Numbered from the stretch's first letter, positions 15,511-23,119 are shown. The stretch is DNA of 39,129 nt from a virus (IMGVR_UViG_3300022847_000009:1-39129); one strand, 5' to 3'. The notes: a model not told the origin generated them from the letters alone. A program made the numbers and translations.

Positions 15511-15690
15511 GGGCGGAGGATTACGCCGCGACTTCGTTATGGTGATGGTCCTTAGCGTGGCTGACCAAGTCAAAAGCGATGATTTTACCGCTATCGTTAA
15601 AGCCGCCACTGTTACGACTATGCTTTGACGTCGTGACACTGAAAAGTACGAACCGTCGCAACAACGAACCGAAGACCGGGCTTTGATAAG

Positions 15691-16059
15691 TCATAGCCAA
15701 TGCGCCAGCGGCAACCGCTTGTGGAGGTAGAGGCCTTGCAATTCAGGCCGCAGCGAAGCGACAAGCATGTCATGGCGTGTGGCGCGGCCGTTGGCATAGG
15801 CGTCAGTCATTTGGCCGTTGACCACTGCAAAGAATATTTCGCGTACAATGCTCGCGTCGTACATCTTGTTTGAGATAAATTGAATGGTTTCAAAGACCTC
15901 GACAGGAACGTCTGGGTCTTCCAGCAATTTATCGGTCGATCTGTAGAACAGATCGAGCAGCGCCATGTATTGTTGTATGTGGGCGGCGCGGCGTCTGAGA
16001 ACAAATACAGTGAAAATAATGACGATGGCAGTCACGATACTCAAGACGATATACATCAT
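15691..16059 (-). CDS. single-TM membrane protein of the accessory island
   Basis: The 122-residue product starts at the double Met at 16,059, behind AAAGGTGG. Upstream in-frame codons overlap the regulator gene and are probably not translated. Residues 3-21 are one transmembrane helix (IVLSIVTAIVIIFTVFVL), followed by RRR, which places the C-terminus in the cytoplasm. The remainder is helical and amphipathic: QYMALLDLFYRSTDKLLEDPDVP, then VFETIQFISNKMYD. I do not know the family. It sits between the RHH regulator and the two-TM gene and is probably transcribed with both. Confidence 0.65.
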   Translation of the reverse strand: MMYIVLSIVTAIVIIFTVFVLRRRAAHIQQYMALLDLFYRSTDKLLEDPDVPVEVFETIQFISNKMYDASIVREIFFAVVNGQMTDAYANGRATRHDMLVASLRPELQGLYLHKRLPLAHWL

Positions 16060-16144
16060 CCGCACCACCTTTATTCCTCGCCGAGATCCATCGCTTCTTG
16101 CGTCGCCTGACGGTCGCGGAACCGGACGCCGGGGCCGCCGCCGT

Positions 16145-16309
16145 TCACTCGGCAGCGCCCTTTGGAAGATGGCCAGATTCCTCAAGATCGCGGATGATGA
16201 GAAGTTCAATGTAGGCCGCGAGGGTTCGACGGTCTTCCTTTGCCTTTGATTCGGCGGCTTGCTTGACTGCCGGCTTAACCCGAATACCGATACTTGCGGT
16301 CCGTGCCAT
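16145..16309 (-). CDS. ribbon-helix-helix (Arc/CopG-like) regulator
   Basis: This 54-residue protein begins MARTASIGIRVKPAVKQAA. The alternating residues ASIGIRV fit the DNA-binding beta strand, and the following helices (VKQAAESKAKEDRRTLAAY, then IELLIIRDLEE) fit the RHH fold. The ATG at 16,309 has a good Shine-Dalgarno (GAGGTAATAAG). It is the first gene of the leftward set. The region between it and the rightward gene at 16,419 has two direct ATTGTT repeats ten bases apart, a spacing expected for RHH dimers. It probably represses its own and perhaps the rightward promoter. RHH proteins are often antitoxins, but no typical toxin is recognisable here. Confidence 0.8.
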   Translation of the reverse strand: MARTASIGIRVKPAVKQAAESKAKEDRRTLAAYIELLIIRDLEESGHLPKGAAE

Positions 16310-16334
16310 CTTATTACCTCGTAAAACGCTAGCG

Positions 16335-16398
16335 ATTGTTAAACATTGTTTTTGACAGTAAACAACGATGCTGGCATTCTACCGTCATTATTCAACAA
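16335..16398. promoter_or_regulatory. divergent promoter/operator of the accessory island
   Basis: Rightward, TTGACA (16,352-16,357), a 17-base spacer and CATTCT (16,375-16,380) form a reasonable sigma-70-type promoter. The half-site ATTGTT occurs at 16,335 and 16,345 (one helical turn apart) and inverted as AACAAT at 16,393. These would place a ribbon-helix-helix repressor next to and over the promoter. A leftward promoter is less clear. Binding by the product of 16,145-16,309 is inferred. Confidence 0.55.
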
Positions 16399-16418
16399 TA
16401 GCAACGGTAGAGGCAATT

Positions 16419-16613
16419 ATGACAGCACTCAGTTTACGGACGACGCAGGTCCGGTCTCTCGGCGGCGCGATGCTCCGAGCGATCGAGATCCTGGACGAGA
16501 TGGAACGGGCGGTGACAGACCTGGGCGGCGACCCCGAGTCCGTCGAGCCGATCAAGAGCGCCTACGACCGATTTGCAGCCAATACCGACAAACTTTTGGC
16601 GGGAGGTCGGTGA
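16419..16613 (+). CDS. small helical protein of unknown function
   Basis: The 64-residue product starts at the ATG behind AGAGG. The N-terminus (MTALSLRTTQVRSLGG) is followed by an amphipathic helix (AMLRAIEILDEMERAVTDLG) and a second helix (IKSAYDRFAANTDKLLAGG). It lies directly downstream of the promoter at 16,352 and its TGA overlaps the ATG of the next micro-ORF. I do not recognise it. The short helical hairpin would be compatible with an anti-repressor or a regulator, but there is no direct evidence. Confidence 0.6.
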   Translation: MTALSLRTTQVRSLGGAMLRAIEILDEMERAVTDLGGDPESVEPIKSAYDRFAANTDKLLAGGR

Positions 16614-16675
16614 TGGCGACGAAGAAAACGAGCGAGCCCACGGGGCGGTTCTTCGGAGCCGCCTCTTTTTATTGA
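16613..16675 (+). CDS. 20-residue micro-ORF running through a terminator
   Basis: This frame starts at ATG 16,613, coupled by ATGA-type overlap to the preceding gene. It encodes 20 residues (MATKKTSEPT... ending FFGAASFY) and stops 12 bases before the next ATG. The terminator hairpin at 16,642-16,670 lies entirely inside it. A ribosome entering by coupling would melt the hairpin and could allow transcription to continue. Whether it is translated is unknown. Confidence 0.35.
   Translation: MATKKTSEPTGRFFGAASFY
16642..16670 (+). terminator. UUCG-loop terminator inside the micro-ORF
   Basis: GGCGGTTC pairs with GAGCCGCC around TTCG, followed by TCTTTTT. The core GGCGGTTCTTCGGAGCCGCC is identical to the hairpin at 12,588. 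Confidence 0.85.
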
Positions 16676-16687
16676 AAGGAACACGAT

Positions 16688-16921
16688 ATGGATAATATTG
16701 ACGCGCAGAATTTCGTCGCCGAAACGATGTTCAATGCCCTTGATCGGGCAAAGGCACGGGGTGACATGCTCAACATCGATATCCTGAACCAAGACGCGGT
16801 TACGGCGATCAGGTGCGGAGCTTCTTCACAATCTCATTTACCAAATCCGTTTTCAGCGCAATCGGATCAAGACCAACGCCAAGAACAAGATGGCACCCCA
16901 TGCTTGGGCATACGTAGCTGA
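16688..16921 (+). CDS. small protein, probably truncated or fused out of frame
   Basis: The start has a strong Shine-Dalgarno (GAAAGGAACACGAT) and follows a terminator, as for the virion genes. The first 41 residues look like natural protein (MDNIDAQNFVAETMFNAL, then RAKARGDMLNIDILNQDAV). From about base 16,809 the frame runs antisense through the zinc-ribbon gene on the other strand, and the residues become low-quality (SSQSHLPNPFSAQSDQDQRQ). I infer that the 3' part was replaced when the leftward zinc-ribbon gene arrived. The remaining 5' part may still be translated. Confidence 0.45.
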   Translation: MDNIDAQNFVAETMFNALDRAKARGDMLNIDILNQDAVTAIRCGASSQSHLPNPFSAQSDQDQRQEQDGTPCLGIRS

Positions 16922-17018
16922 CGCCCTTATAGGCTGAGCGCATTCCTACTTTTATGTCGATCTGTTCGATTTTGACGCTGCGAATCGTACTTCCACAACC
17001 TGGACATCTTCCGGTCAT
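16809..17018 (-). CDS. small zinc-ribbon protein
   Basis: The 69-residue product has two Cys pairs, CPGC near the N-terminus (residues 5-8) and CPSMGC in the middle (37-42), separated by a beta-rich stretch ending YKGVSYVCP. The helical C-terminus contains GVGLDPIALKTDLVNEIVKKL. This is the pattern of a small phage zinc-ribbon family of unknown role. The start follows GGGGAG with proper spacing. The gene faces the virion operon and overlaps the 3' half of the + strand gene at 16,688. Metal binding is inferred from the Cys pattern. Confidence 0.65.
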   Translation of the reverse strand: MTGRCPGCGSTIRSVKIEQIDIKVGMRSAYKGVSYVCPSMGCHLVLGVGLDPIALKTDLVNEIVKKLRT

Positions 17019-17025
17019 CTAGGAC

Positions 17026-17043
17026 TCCCCATCGGCATGGGGA
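17026..17043 (-). promoter_or_regulatory. hairpin over the ribosome-binding site of the zinc-ribbon gene
   Basis: TCCCCAT-CGGC-ATGGGGA is a perfect 7-bp stem with a 4-base loop. In the leftward mRNA the second arm contains most of the GGGGAG that precedes the zinc-ribbon ATG, so folding would hide the ribosome-binding site. No T-run follows, so it is not a terminator. Confidence 0.4.
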
Positions 17044-17071
17044 AATTCTGACTCCAGCTGAACCACCGAGT

Positions 17072-17089
17072 CAAAGTTTCCATACTTTG
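17072..17089. promoter_or_regulatory. inverted repeat upstream of the giant ejection-protein gene
   Basis: CAAAGT-TTCCAT-ACTTTG is a perfect 6-bp dyad with a 6-base spacer, 14 bases before the terminator at 17,103. It could be an operator. No clear promoter boxes are visible around it. Confidence 0.3.
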
Positions 17090-17102
17090 AAAATTCTGCA
17101 AC

Positions 17103-17124
17103 GACCGCTTCGGCGGTCTTTTTT
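17103..17124 (+). terminator. UUCG-loop terminator before the giant ejection-protein gene
   Basis: GACCGC-TTCG-GCGGTC is a perfect 6-bp stem followed by TTTTTT. The ATG of the giant gene comes 14 bases later behind TTGAGGAAC. It is the most compact member of the terminator family in this operon. Confidence 0.85.
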
Positions 17125-17137
17125 ATTGAGGAACACT

Positions 17138-20100
17138 ATGGCGGGAACACTTACGACTGAGCAGCTTTTCGGCGGGCAGCGCACCAGTGCGCCGGCAGCA
17201 CCAAAACCAGCAGCAATGCCCCAGGCGCAGAGCATGGCGCCCGAGACCGCTCAACCGACACCCGCCGCCGCACCGCGCACGTTATCGACGCAGGAGTTGT
17301 TCGGCCAATCGACGAGCAAGCAGCCGGCACCCGCACCGCCCGCCGGTGTTGATACCGAGCGCGGGCGTCTTCGCACCGCCGCGGCTCAGTTCCTTCGCGG
17401 TATCGCCGATGTCGCCGCCGGCGTGCCGAAAGCCATAGGTCTGATCGAAAGCAGTCGCGCCGGCAATGTCGTCGAAGTGTTCGATAGCATCGACCGCGGC
17501 GAGATTACCGGACCTGATCAGCCAGGCGTTTATACCAGCCGCGCCGCAGCGAACCGGGACTATCTTGCCGACATCGAAACGTATTTCGGCGCGCCCCCTG
17601 AGCAACGGAGAGCGTTGCGCCAAAAGTACGCCGAGATATCGCGGTCTCCGCAAGATACGTCCCCCTATAAATTCGGCACCGACATCGAGCAGAAAACGGC
17701 CGAATACTTCCCCATCAACCCACGCTACGATGATGAGTTCTGGACCAGTACGGTACCGCAAGGCGCCGGGTCCGCCGTCGGCTTTGTCGGTACCGGCCTT
17801 GCCGGCCGCGCCGTCCGTCTGCCGGCAGCGGCCACGATGGCCGGGGCTGGTGCATCCTTGGGCGGGGTCAATCAATTCGAAGAGGCGATACGGCACGGCG
17901 CTAGCATCGAAGACGCCTATGATGCGGCAGGGCTGGGCGCGGTTGTCGGCACCTCCGAGGCAATTCCAATCTCGTCGCTGCTAAACCGGCTCGACAAGGC
18001 CACCGGCGGTGGCGTCAAGCGGGTCATCATCGACGCGGCCAAGCAAGGTACCGAGGAAGCCATCCAAGAGGCGTTCCAGTCTGTATCGGATAACCTCATC
18101 GCCAGTGACCTCGTCGGCTACGACCCGTCGCGCGGCCTCTTCACGGGGACCGCCGAATCCGCCGGCGCCGGTTTCACCGTCGGCGCGTTGATGCAAACCA
18201 TTGGCGCGATGATCATGCCCGGGCGCTACCGCCGCCCCGGTGCCCCACCACCGCCGGAAGAACAACCAGCCCCCGCACCAATGCCCGCGCTCAACGCGCC
18301 CGGCACCCCGCTTGCCCTTCCCGCACCGACCCCGCCGCAAGGCGGCCGTACCACGTATGGCGATGGATTCTCGACAACCGAGGAGGGGGCGCAACTACAG
18401 ATCGAAGGTCCTCGCGAGAACGACTCGATCTACGGTGAGGGCTTTGTCACGGCTCCCACCGACGACGCGATCACGGTCGAAGAAACAGCCGGCCAGAGTT
18501 TCCGCCCCGAAACCCCACCCACCCGCGAAGATCTCATTCAGCGGGAGCGGAACGCCATCATTGCCGAAGGCGTTGCGGTCCTGCAGGGGGAGGCAGCCCC
18601 GGACGATATCACCTCCCGTCCGGAGAGCGCCGGTGCGGCCCCTGGGTCTGTGACGCCGCCCGCAGCACAGATGCCGGGGGCCGCCGCCGCGGCAGGCACC
18701 CAAGAGGCTCCCGTCAAGGCCGACGAGACCCGCGAAACCGAACAGGGCGTTGAGCTCTACGAAGTCGGCCGCCAAGGCCAGGTGAACACAGACCTTGAGG
18801 CCATCGCCCGCCAGGTCCTCGACATCTTCGCACAAATTGCGCCCAAGGAAACCGACCTGCAGGTGTTCAAGAAGATTTTCGGCCGCGGCGAAAACATGAT
18901 GATGTCCGGCGCCTCGTCGAGCGACCGCCAAGAGATTGCCGGGGCGTACAACCCGCTCGAGGACATCATCCGCGTTTCGCTCACCATGGCCGACCCGCAA
19001 AGCACGATCCGCCACGAAACCCTGCACGCGCTCAAAGCCGGCGGGTTCTTTACCGACCAGGAGTGGAAGTTGCTCGAGAACGATAGCCGGAAGCGCTGGA
19101 AGGACCGCTACGGCGTGCCGAACGTGGAGGAGGGTGTCGCCTATGCTTACGGCGATTTCCTCCAAGGCAAGCCGGTATCCGCGTTGCCGCTGGTCAAACG
19201 CGCCTTCAAGCGGATCAGCGACTTCCTGGCCCGCGTCGCCAACATGCTGCGCGGCATGGGCTTCCAGACCGCCGAGGACATCTTTGGGAAGATCGAGACC
19301 GGACAGGTCCGCGACCGGGGCCGGGGGGGTGGTCAAGCGACGGGCGAGGAAAGGTTCGCCGCCGTTCCGACGCCACCACAGAATCGCGTCGCCCAGGCGG
19401 ACGAGCCGTCCGATATGAAACTGGTGCCGCGTGAGGGCCGCGCAATCTCGGAAACGGAAGCGGAAAAAATAATCGCCGGTGAACTGAAAGTGGGTTCTAA
19501 GGTCCACAATCGGCCTACGCACGATGCCCTTCAACCCGACCTACGTGCCCCGGAGGGGACGGCTGGCAGTCGTCGCCGAAGCGAAATCTCGGACACCGAG
19601 GGAGCGGCTGACGACAATATAACCATCGACGACGACGGCAGCAAGTTTTCGCTCATGCCAAACTGGCGGTCGCGCGCCGAGCGCGTCGCAAAGGAAACCG
19701 GCGTTTCGGCCGACGACATCGCCAAGGCCGGGGGTCCGATGTGGAACGGCCCGGAACGCAAGAAGGGCACCAGCGAACAAGAGCGCGTGATGGCGAAGAT
19801 CCTCGCGCACGACGACCGCAGCGCGGGCGAGCGTATCCGCGACGGCATTCAATCCATCAAAGAGAACGCCAGCCGGCATTTGCGCCAAGGGCTCGTCGAC
19901 CAATTCGACGCCATTGCGCATTACGAGAAGTCCGGCAACGCCGGCAAACTTCGCGATGCGGCGACGTCGGCCTACAAGGCGACGCGGCTCACGCAAAACC
20001 TGCATTCCGTGATGCACGTCCTTTTGAAGCGCGGCATGATCGCCTACACGGACGGCCAATTCGTCCGCAGGGAAGGGTTCGACGGCGGGTTCGAGGGTAT

Positions 20101-22465
20101 CTTTAACGACATCGCCGACAAGGGCCTGATGCGGCTTTGGGCAGGCTATGCCATTGCCAACCGGGCAAAGCGCCTCAAGGCGGAGGGCCGCGAGAACCTG
20201 TTGAGCGATTCCGATATTCAGACCTTGCTCGCACTCCGCAGGGAACACCCGGAATTTCAGGTCGCGCTCCGAAAATGGAACCGCTTCAATAATGCCATCC
20301 TCGACATGGCGGAAGCCGCCGGCGTCGTCGACGGAGACACCAGAGAAGCATGGGCTAAGAATGATTACGTGCCGTTTTTCAGGGTCATCGACGACTCGCC
20401 GTCCGGCCCCTACAACAAGCGCGGCATCGCCAATCAGAGATCCGGTATTCGCCAACTCAAGGGCGGCGAAGCACAGATTAACGACCTGATCGAGAACATG
20501 GTGATGAACGTCACCCACCTGGTCGACGCCAGTTTCAAGAACGTGGCGGCGAAGCGGACCTTGCGCGAGGCCAAAAAGGCCGGTGCCGTCGAGAGTGTCG
20601 GCATGGACTGGACGGTCGCGCACATCGCCCCGGAGAAAGCGACGGAACTCCTCGAGGACATCGGCGTTCAGGTCGCCGGGCTCAGCAACGAGCAAAAGCA
20701 GCAGATGCTCAAGGTCTTCACCATGCGACCGCCGAAGGACCGCGACGTCGTCTCGGTGCTGGTCGGTGGCAAGCCGAAATATTTCCGGGTCAACGATCCG
20801 CTCTTGCTCAGTGCCATGACGCACATGGATCAACGCCGGTTCGATTGGTTCACGGAGAACGTCATGGGCCGCGCCAAGACGCTCCTGACGCGCGGGATTG
20901 TCAGTTTCCCGGACTTCATGATTGCCAACGCGATTCGCGACAGCATGGCGGCGTGGGTGGTCGCGAGCGGCAAGACGAACCCGGTTGCCGCGACAAAGGG
21001 GTTTTTCTCGTCGTGGCGCGACAGCGCATCGCGCCAAACGATCGCCGCGGCCGGGGGCGGCACCGCCGGGTACTACGACGTCACGCCCAAGGACGTGCGC
21101 AAGCAATTGGACGCCAAATACCGCGGCGGCGGCCGCAACGCGGCGGTGTGGCTTTGGGAGCAATGGAACGCCATCGGCCAGGCGTCCGAGAACATGAACC
21201 GTATCGCCATATTTGAGAAACTTCGCTCGGAAGGCGCGACCGAGGCGGAAGCGGCGTTTCAGGCGATGGATATTATGGATTTTTCCATGCGCGGCGATTG
21301 GGTCGCCGTGCGCTGGCTGACAACCGTGGTGCCGTTCCTCAACGCCCGTATGCAGGGCCTCTACAGGCTCGGCCGCGGCGCAATGGACAATCCGCGCGGC
21401 TTCGCGCTCAGGGGTGCCGCGATCAGCGCCGCGACCATGGCGCTTCTGGCCTGGAATTGGGACGACGAGCGCTACGAGGAACTGCCGGATTGGGACCGGG
21501 ACGTGAACTATCACATCTGGCTGGGTAACGGAAAATACTACGTGATCGACAAACAAAACAACTCGACCGGACAGCGTTACGACGCTTTCGCGGAGGCGGT
21601 TAAGGAGGCAAGGAAAATAGGCGGGTGGGTCGATAGCGATTACCACCTCAGCATCCCCAAACCGTTCGAGGTCGGCGCCGTCTTCTCGACCCTACCCGAG
21701 CGCCTGTCCAGGTTCTTTGCCGGCAAGGATGACGCCGACCGGTTTGGCGACGCCATGCTGACGATGTTCGGTGACACTTTCGCGTTCAACCCGGTGCCAC
21801 AAGCCGTGAAACCACTCGCCGAACAGGCCGCCAACAAAACCTTTTTCACCGGATCGCCGATCGAGAGTTTCTATCAGCAGGACATCCTGCCGGGATACCG
21901 GACGCGCTCCGGCACCAGCGCAATGAGCCGTGAGCTCGGCAAGGCCTTTCCAGAGACAGTTTCGCCGGTCCGCATGGATGCGCTTTTGCGCGGCTACCTC
22001 GGGACGCTTGGCGTTGCCATCATGGAAACGTCGAACATCGTCGAACAAGTGGTCTCGGACGTGCCTGCACCGGAGCGTCGAATTGATGGAATGCCTGTTA
22101 TCAAGCGTTTCGTGCGGACCGGACCGGCCAAGTACACGAGGTTCCTCGACGACTTTTACGATCTTCGCAACGAGATGACGCAGATCGTCCGGTCGGCTAA
22201 AGAACTGATAAAGCAGGGTGACAGAGAAGCGGCCTATAAACTTTTGGCTGAAAACCCGAACGCGCAGAGTTTCTACAAGGTCACAAACAGAGCCGGAAAA
22301 CGCCTGTCGGACTGGTCGAAGCTGCAAAAGCAAATCCGTGACGACAAATCACTGTCGCCGGCAGAGAAGCGCCGCCGCATGGACGAGATATACGCCGCAC
22401 GGAATGTGCTGACGAAAAACATCGTCGATTCCTACACCGCCGCAACGCAGCAGTCCCAGCCTTAA
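17138..22465 (+). CDS. giant internal virion/ejection protein with zincin motif and LPD38-like C-terminus
   Basis: The product has 1,775 residues from the ATG behind TTGAGGAAC. Residues 15-70 and 370-520 are Pro/Ala/Gln linkers. Residues 195-270 and 330-370 hold small-residue hydrophobic segments (GFVGTGLAGRAVRLPA, AGFTVGALMQTIGAMIM). HETLH at residues 626-630 is an HExxH zinc site, followed by FTDQEWKLLE and by EEG at 664-666, a plausible third ligand. This suggests a zincin-type peptidase domain. The last 700 residues resemble the large-polyvalent-protein associated domains (LPD38 type) of giant phage proteins: helical, with NPVAATKGFFSSWRD and RFVRTGPAKYTRFLDDFYD. It is likely ejected with DNA to form or open the envelope channel. 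Peptidase activity is inferred. Confidence 0.8.
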   Translation: MAGTLTTEQLFGGQRTSAPAAPKPAAMPQAQSMAPETAQPTPAAAPRTLSTQELFGQSTSKQPAPAPPAGVDTERGRLRTAAAQFLRGIADVAAGVPKAIGLIESSRAGNVVEVFDSIDRGEITGPDQPGVYTSRAAANRDYLADIETYFGAPPEQRRALRQKYAEISRSPQDTSPYKFGTDIEQKTAEYFPINPRYDDEFWTSTVPQGAGSAVGFVGTGLAGRAVRLPAAATMAGAGASLGGVNQFEEAIRHGASIEDAYDAAGLGAVVGTSEAIPISSLLNRLDKATGGGVKRVIIDAAKQGTEEAIQEAFQSVSDNLIASDLVGYDPSRGLFTGTAESAGAGFTVGALMQTIGAMIMPGRYRRPGAPPPPEEQPAPAPMPALNAPGTPLALPAPTPPQGGRTTYGDGFSTTEEGAQLQIEGPRENDSIYGEGFVTAPTDDAITVEETAGQSFRPETPPTREDLIQRERNAIIAEGVAVLQGEAAPDDITSRPESAGAAPGSVTPPAAQMPGAAAAAGTQEAPVKADETRETEQGVELYEVGRQGQVNTDLEAIARQVLDIFAQIAPKETDLQVFKKIFGRGENMMMSGASSSDRQEIAGAYNPLEDIIRVSLTMADPQSTIRHETLHALKAGGFFTDQEWKLLENDSRKRWKDRYGVPNVEEGVAYAYGDFLQGKPVSALPLVKRAFKRISDFLARVANMLRGMGFQTAEDIFGKIETGQVRDRGRGGGQATGEERFAAVPTPPQNRVAQADEPSDMKLVPREGRAISETEAEKIIAGELKVGSKVHNRPTHDALQPDLRAPEGTAGSRRRSEISDTEGAADDNITIDDDGSKFSLMPNWRSRAERVAKETGVSADDIAKAGGPMWNGPERKKGTSEQERVMAKILAHDDRSAGERIRDGIQSIKENASRHLRQGLVDQFDAIAHYEKSGNAGKLRDAATSAYKATRLTQNLHSVMHVLLKRGMIAYTDGQFVRREGFDGGFEGIFNDIADKGLMRLWAGYAIANRAKRLKAEGRENLLSDSDIQTLLALRREHPEFQVALRKWNRFNNAILDMAEAAGVVDGDTREAWAKNDYVPFFRVIDDSPSGPYNKRGIANQRSGIRQLKGGEAQINDLIENMVMNVTHLVDASFKNVAAKRTLREAKKAGAVESVGMDWTVAHIAPEKATELLEDIGVQVAGLSNEQKQQMLKVFTMRPPKDRDVVSVLVGGKPKYFRVNDPLLLSAMTHMDQRRFDWFTENVMGRAKTLLTRGIVSFPDFMIANAIRDSMAAWVVASGKTNPVAATKGFFSSWRDSASRQTIAAAGGGTAGYYDVTPKDVRKQLDAKYRGGGRNAAVWLWEQWNAIGQASENMNRIAIFEKLRSEGATEAEAAFQAMDIMDFSMRGDWVAVRWLTTVVPFLNARMQGLYRLGRGAMDNPRGFALRGAAISAATMALLAWNWDDERYEELPDWDRDVNYHIWLGNGKYYVIDKQNNSTGQRYDAFAEAVKEARKIGGWVDSDYHLSIPKPFEVGAVFSTLPERLSRFFAGKDDADRFGDAMLTMFGDTFAFNPVPQAVKPLAEQAANKTFFTGSPIESFYQQDILPGYRTRSGTSAMSRELGKAFPETVSPVRMDALLRGYLGTLGVAIMETSNIVEQVVSDVPAPERRIDGMPVIKRFVRTGPAKYTRFLDDFYDLRNEMTQIVRSAKELIKQGDREAAYKLLAENPNAQSFYKVTNRAGKRLSDWSKLQKQIRDDKSLSPAEKRRRMDEIYAARNVLTKNIVDSYTAATQQSQP

Positions 22466-22492
22466 AAAAATCCCCGGCGCGAAGGCCGGGGA
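22464..22492 (-). terminator. terminator-like hairpin with its T-run on the minus strand
   Basis: TCCCCGGC and GCCGGGGA form an 8-bp stem with a 6-base loop right after the stop of the giant gene. The run of seven A lies on the 5' side, so only leftward transcripts get stem followed by TTTTTTT. Read rightward, the hairpin lacks a T-run and may still slow polymerase or protect a 3' end. Confidence 0.65.
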
Positions 22493-22518
22493 AAGGTGAT
22501 TGGGAGGAAACATCCTAA

Positions 22519-22540
22519 ACGTACAAGATTATTTACGTTC
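22519..22540. promoter_or_regulatory. dyad element, copy 3, before the lysis genes
   Basis: ACGTACAAGATTATTTACGTTC keeps the arms ACGTA...TACGT and the TTTACGTT half seen at 13,711, with a one- or two-base longer centre. It lies 24 bases before the endolysin ATG, a suitable place to control lysis timing. Confidence 0.45.
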
Positions 22541-22563
22541 TTCCAATGGAAAAGGAGCGGGCC

Positions 22564-23115
22564 ATGCAGCCGCATGAACACCTAACGCGCCACTTCACGC
22601 TTTCTGAGGCGATGAAGTCGCAAATCGCCGTTCGCCTCGGCATCGACAACACGCCGCCGGACGACATCATTCCGCGCTTACGTGTTGTTTCACGTAAAAT
22701 ATTAGAGCCGGTCCGGGTATTTTATGGCGTCCCGATCGTGCCGTCGTCGTGGTATCGCTGCGAGCCCCTGGAAAAGAAAATATGTTGGGGCGGGGCGGCG
22801 AAATCGTCGTTCGGCCGATGGTGCGTAAAGCATCATTTGCCGATCAACGAGGCGTCGTGGCGTGAATATTTTGCACGCAAGCAACACCCCACCGGCAACG
22901 CCGTCGATTTCGAGGTCCCGGGCATCCCGAACATCGAGGTCGCGCGGTGGATCCGCGAGAACCTGAAATTCGATCAGCTCATTCTTGAGTTTTGGTCGCC
23001 GCATGACCCGACGGCCGGATGGGTGCATGCCTCGTTTACCGAAGACCGTCGCAACCGCGGCGAAGTGCTCACCATGGGCAACGGTGGCATCCTCAACGGA
23101 TTGCCGAAGGAGTAG
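22564..23115 (+). CDS. endolysin, peptidase M15 family
   Basis: The 183-residue product cleaves peptidoglycan peptide bridges at lysis. The start at 22,564 follows AAAGGAG; the upstream in-frame ATG at 22,546 overlaps that ribosome site. The M15 pattern is clear: FTLSEAMKSQIAVRLGIDN at residues 11-29, KILEPVRVFYG at 45-55, SSWYRCEPLE at 61-70, the zinc ligands H108 and D115 in HPTGNAVDFEVPG, and FDQLILE followed by WVHASF with H155. A cysteine-containing insert of about 30 residues (KICWGGAAKSSFGRWCVKHH) separates the substrate loop from H108 and is longer than in most relatives. No signal peptide is visible, so release depends on the holin. Confidence 0.92.
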   Translation: MQPHEHLTRHFTLSEAMKSQIAVRLGIDNTPPDDIIPRLRVVSRKILEPVRVFYGVPIVPSSWYRCEPLEKKICWGGAAKSSFGRWCVKHHLPINEASWREYFARKQHPTGNAVDFEVPGIPNIEVARWIRENLKFDQLILEFWSPHDPTAGWVHASFTEDRRNRGEVLTMGNGGILNGLPKE

Positions 23116-23119
23116 GCCC

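Noticed and set aside
15691-16309. RHH regulator and the TM protein as an RHH-type toxin-antitoxin pair
   Set aside because: The membrane protein shows no toxin family motif, and the gap between the genes (85 bases) is unlike the usual overlap. Only an autoregulated cassette can be supported.
19541-21646. 701-residue open frame on the minus strand inside the giant ejection-protein gene
   Set aside because: It is antisense to a gene with clear domain structure, has no ribosome site or recognisable motifs, and its length follows from strong G/C third-position bias.
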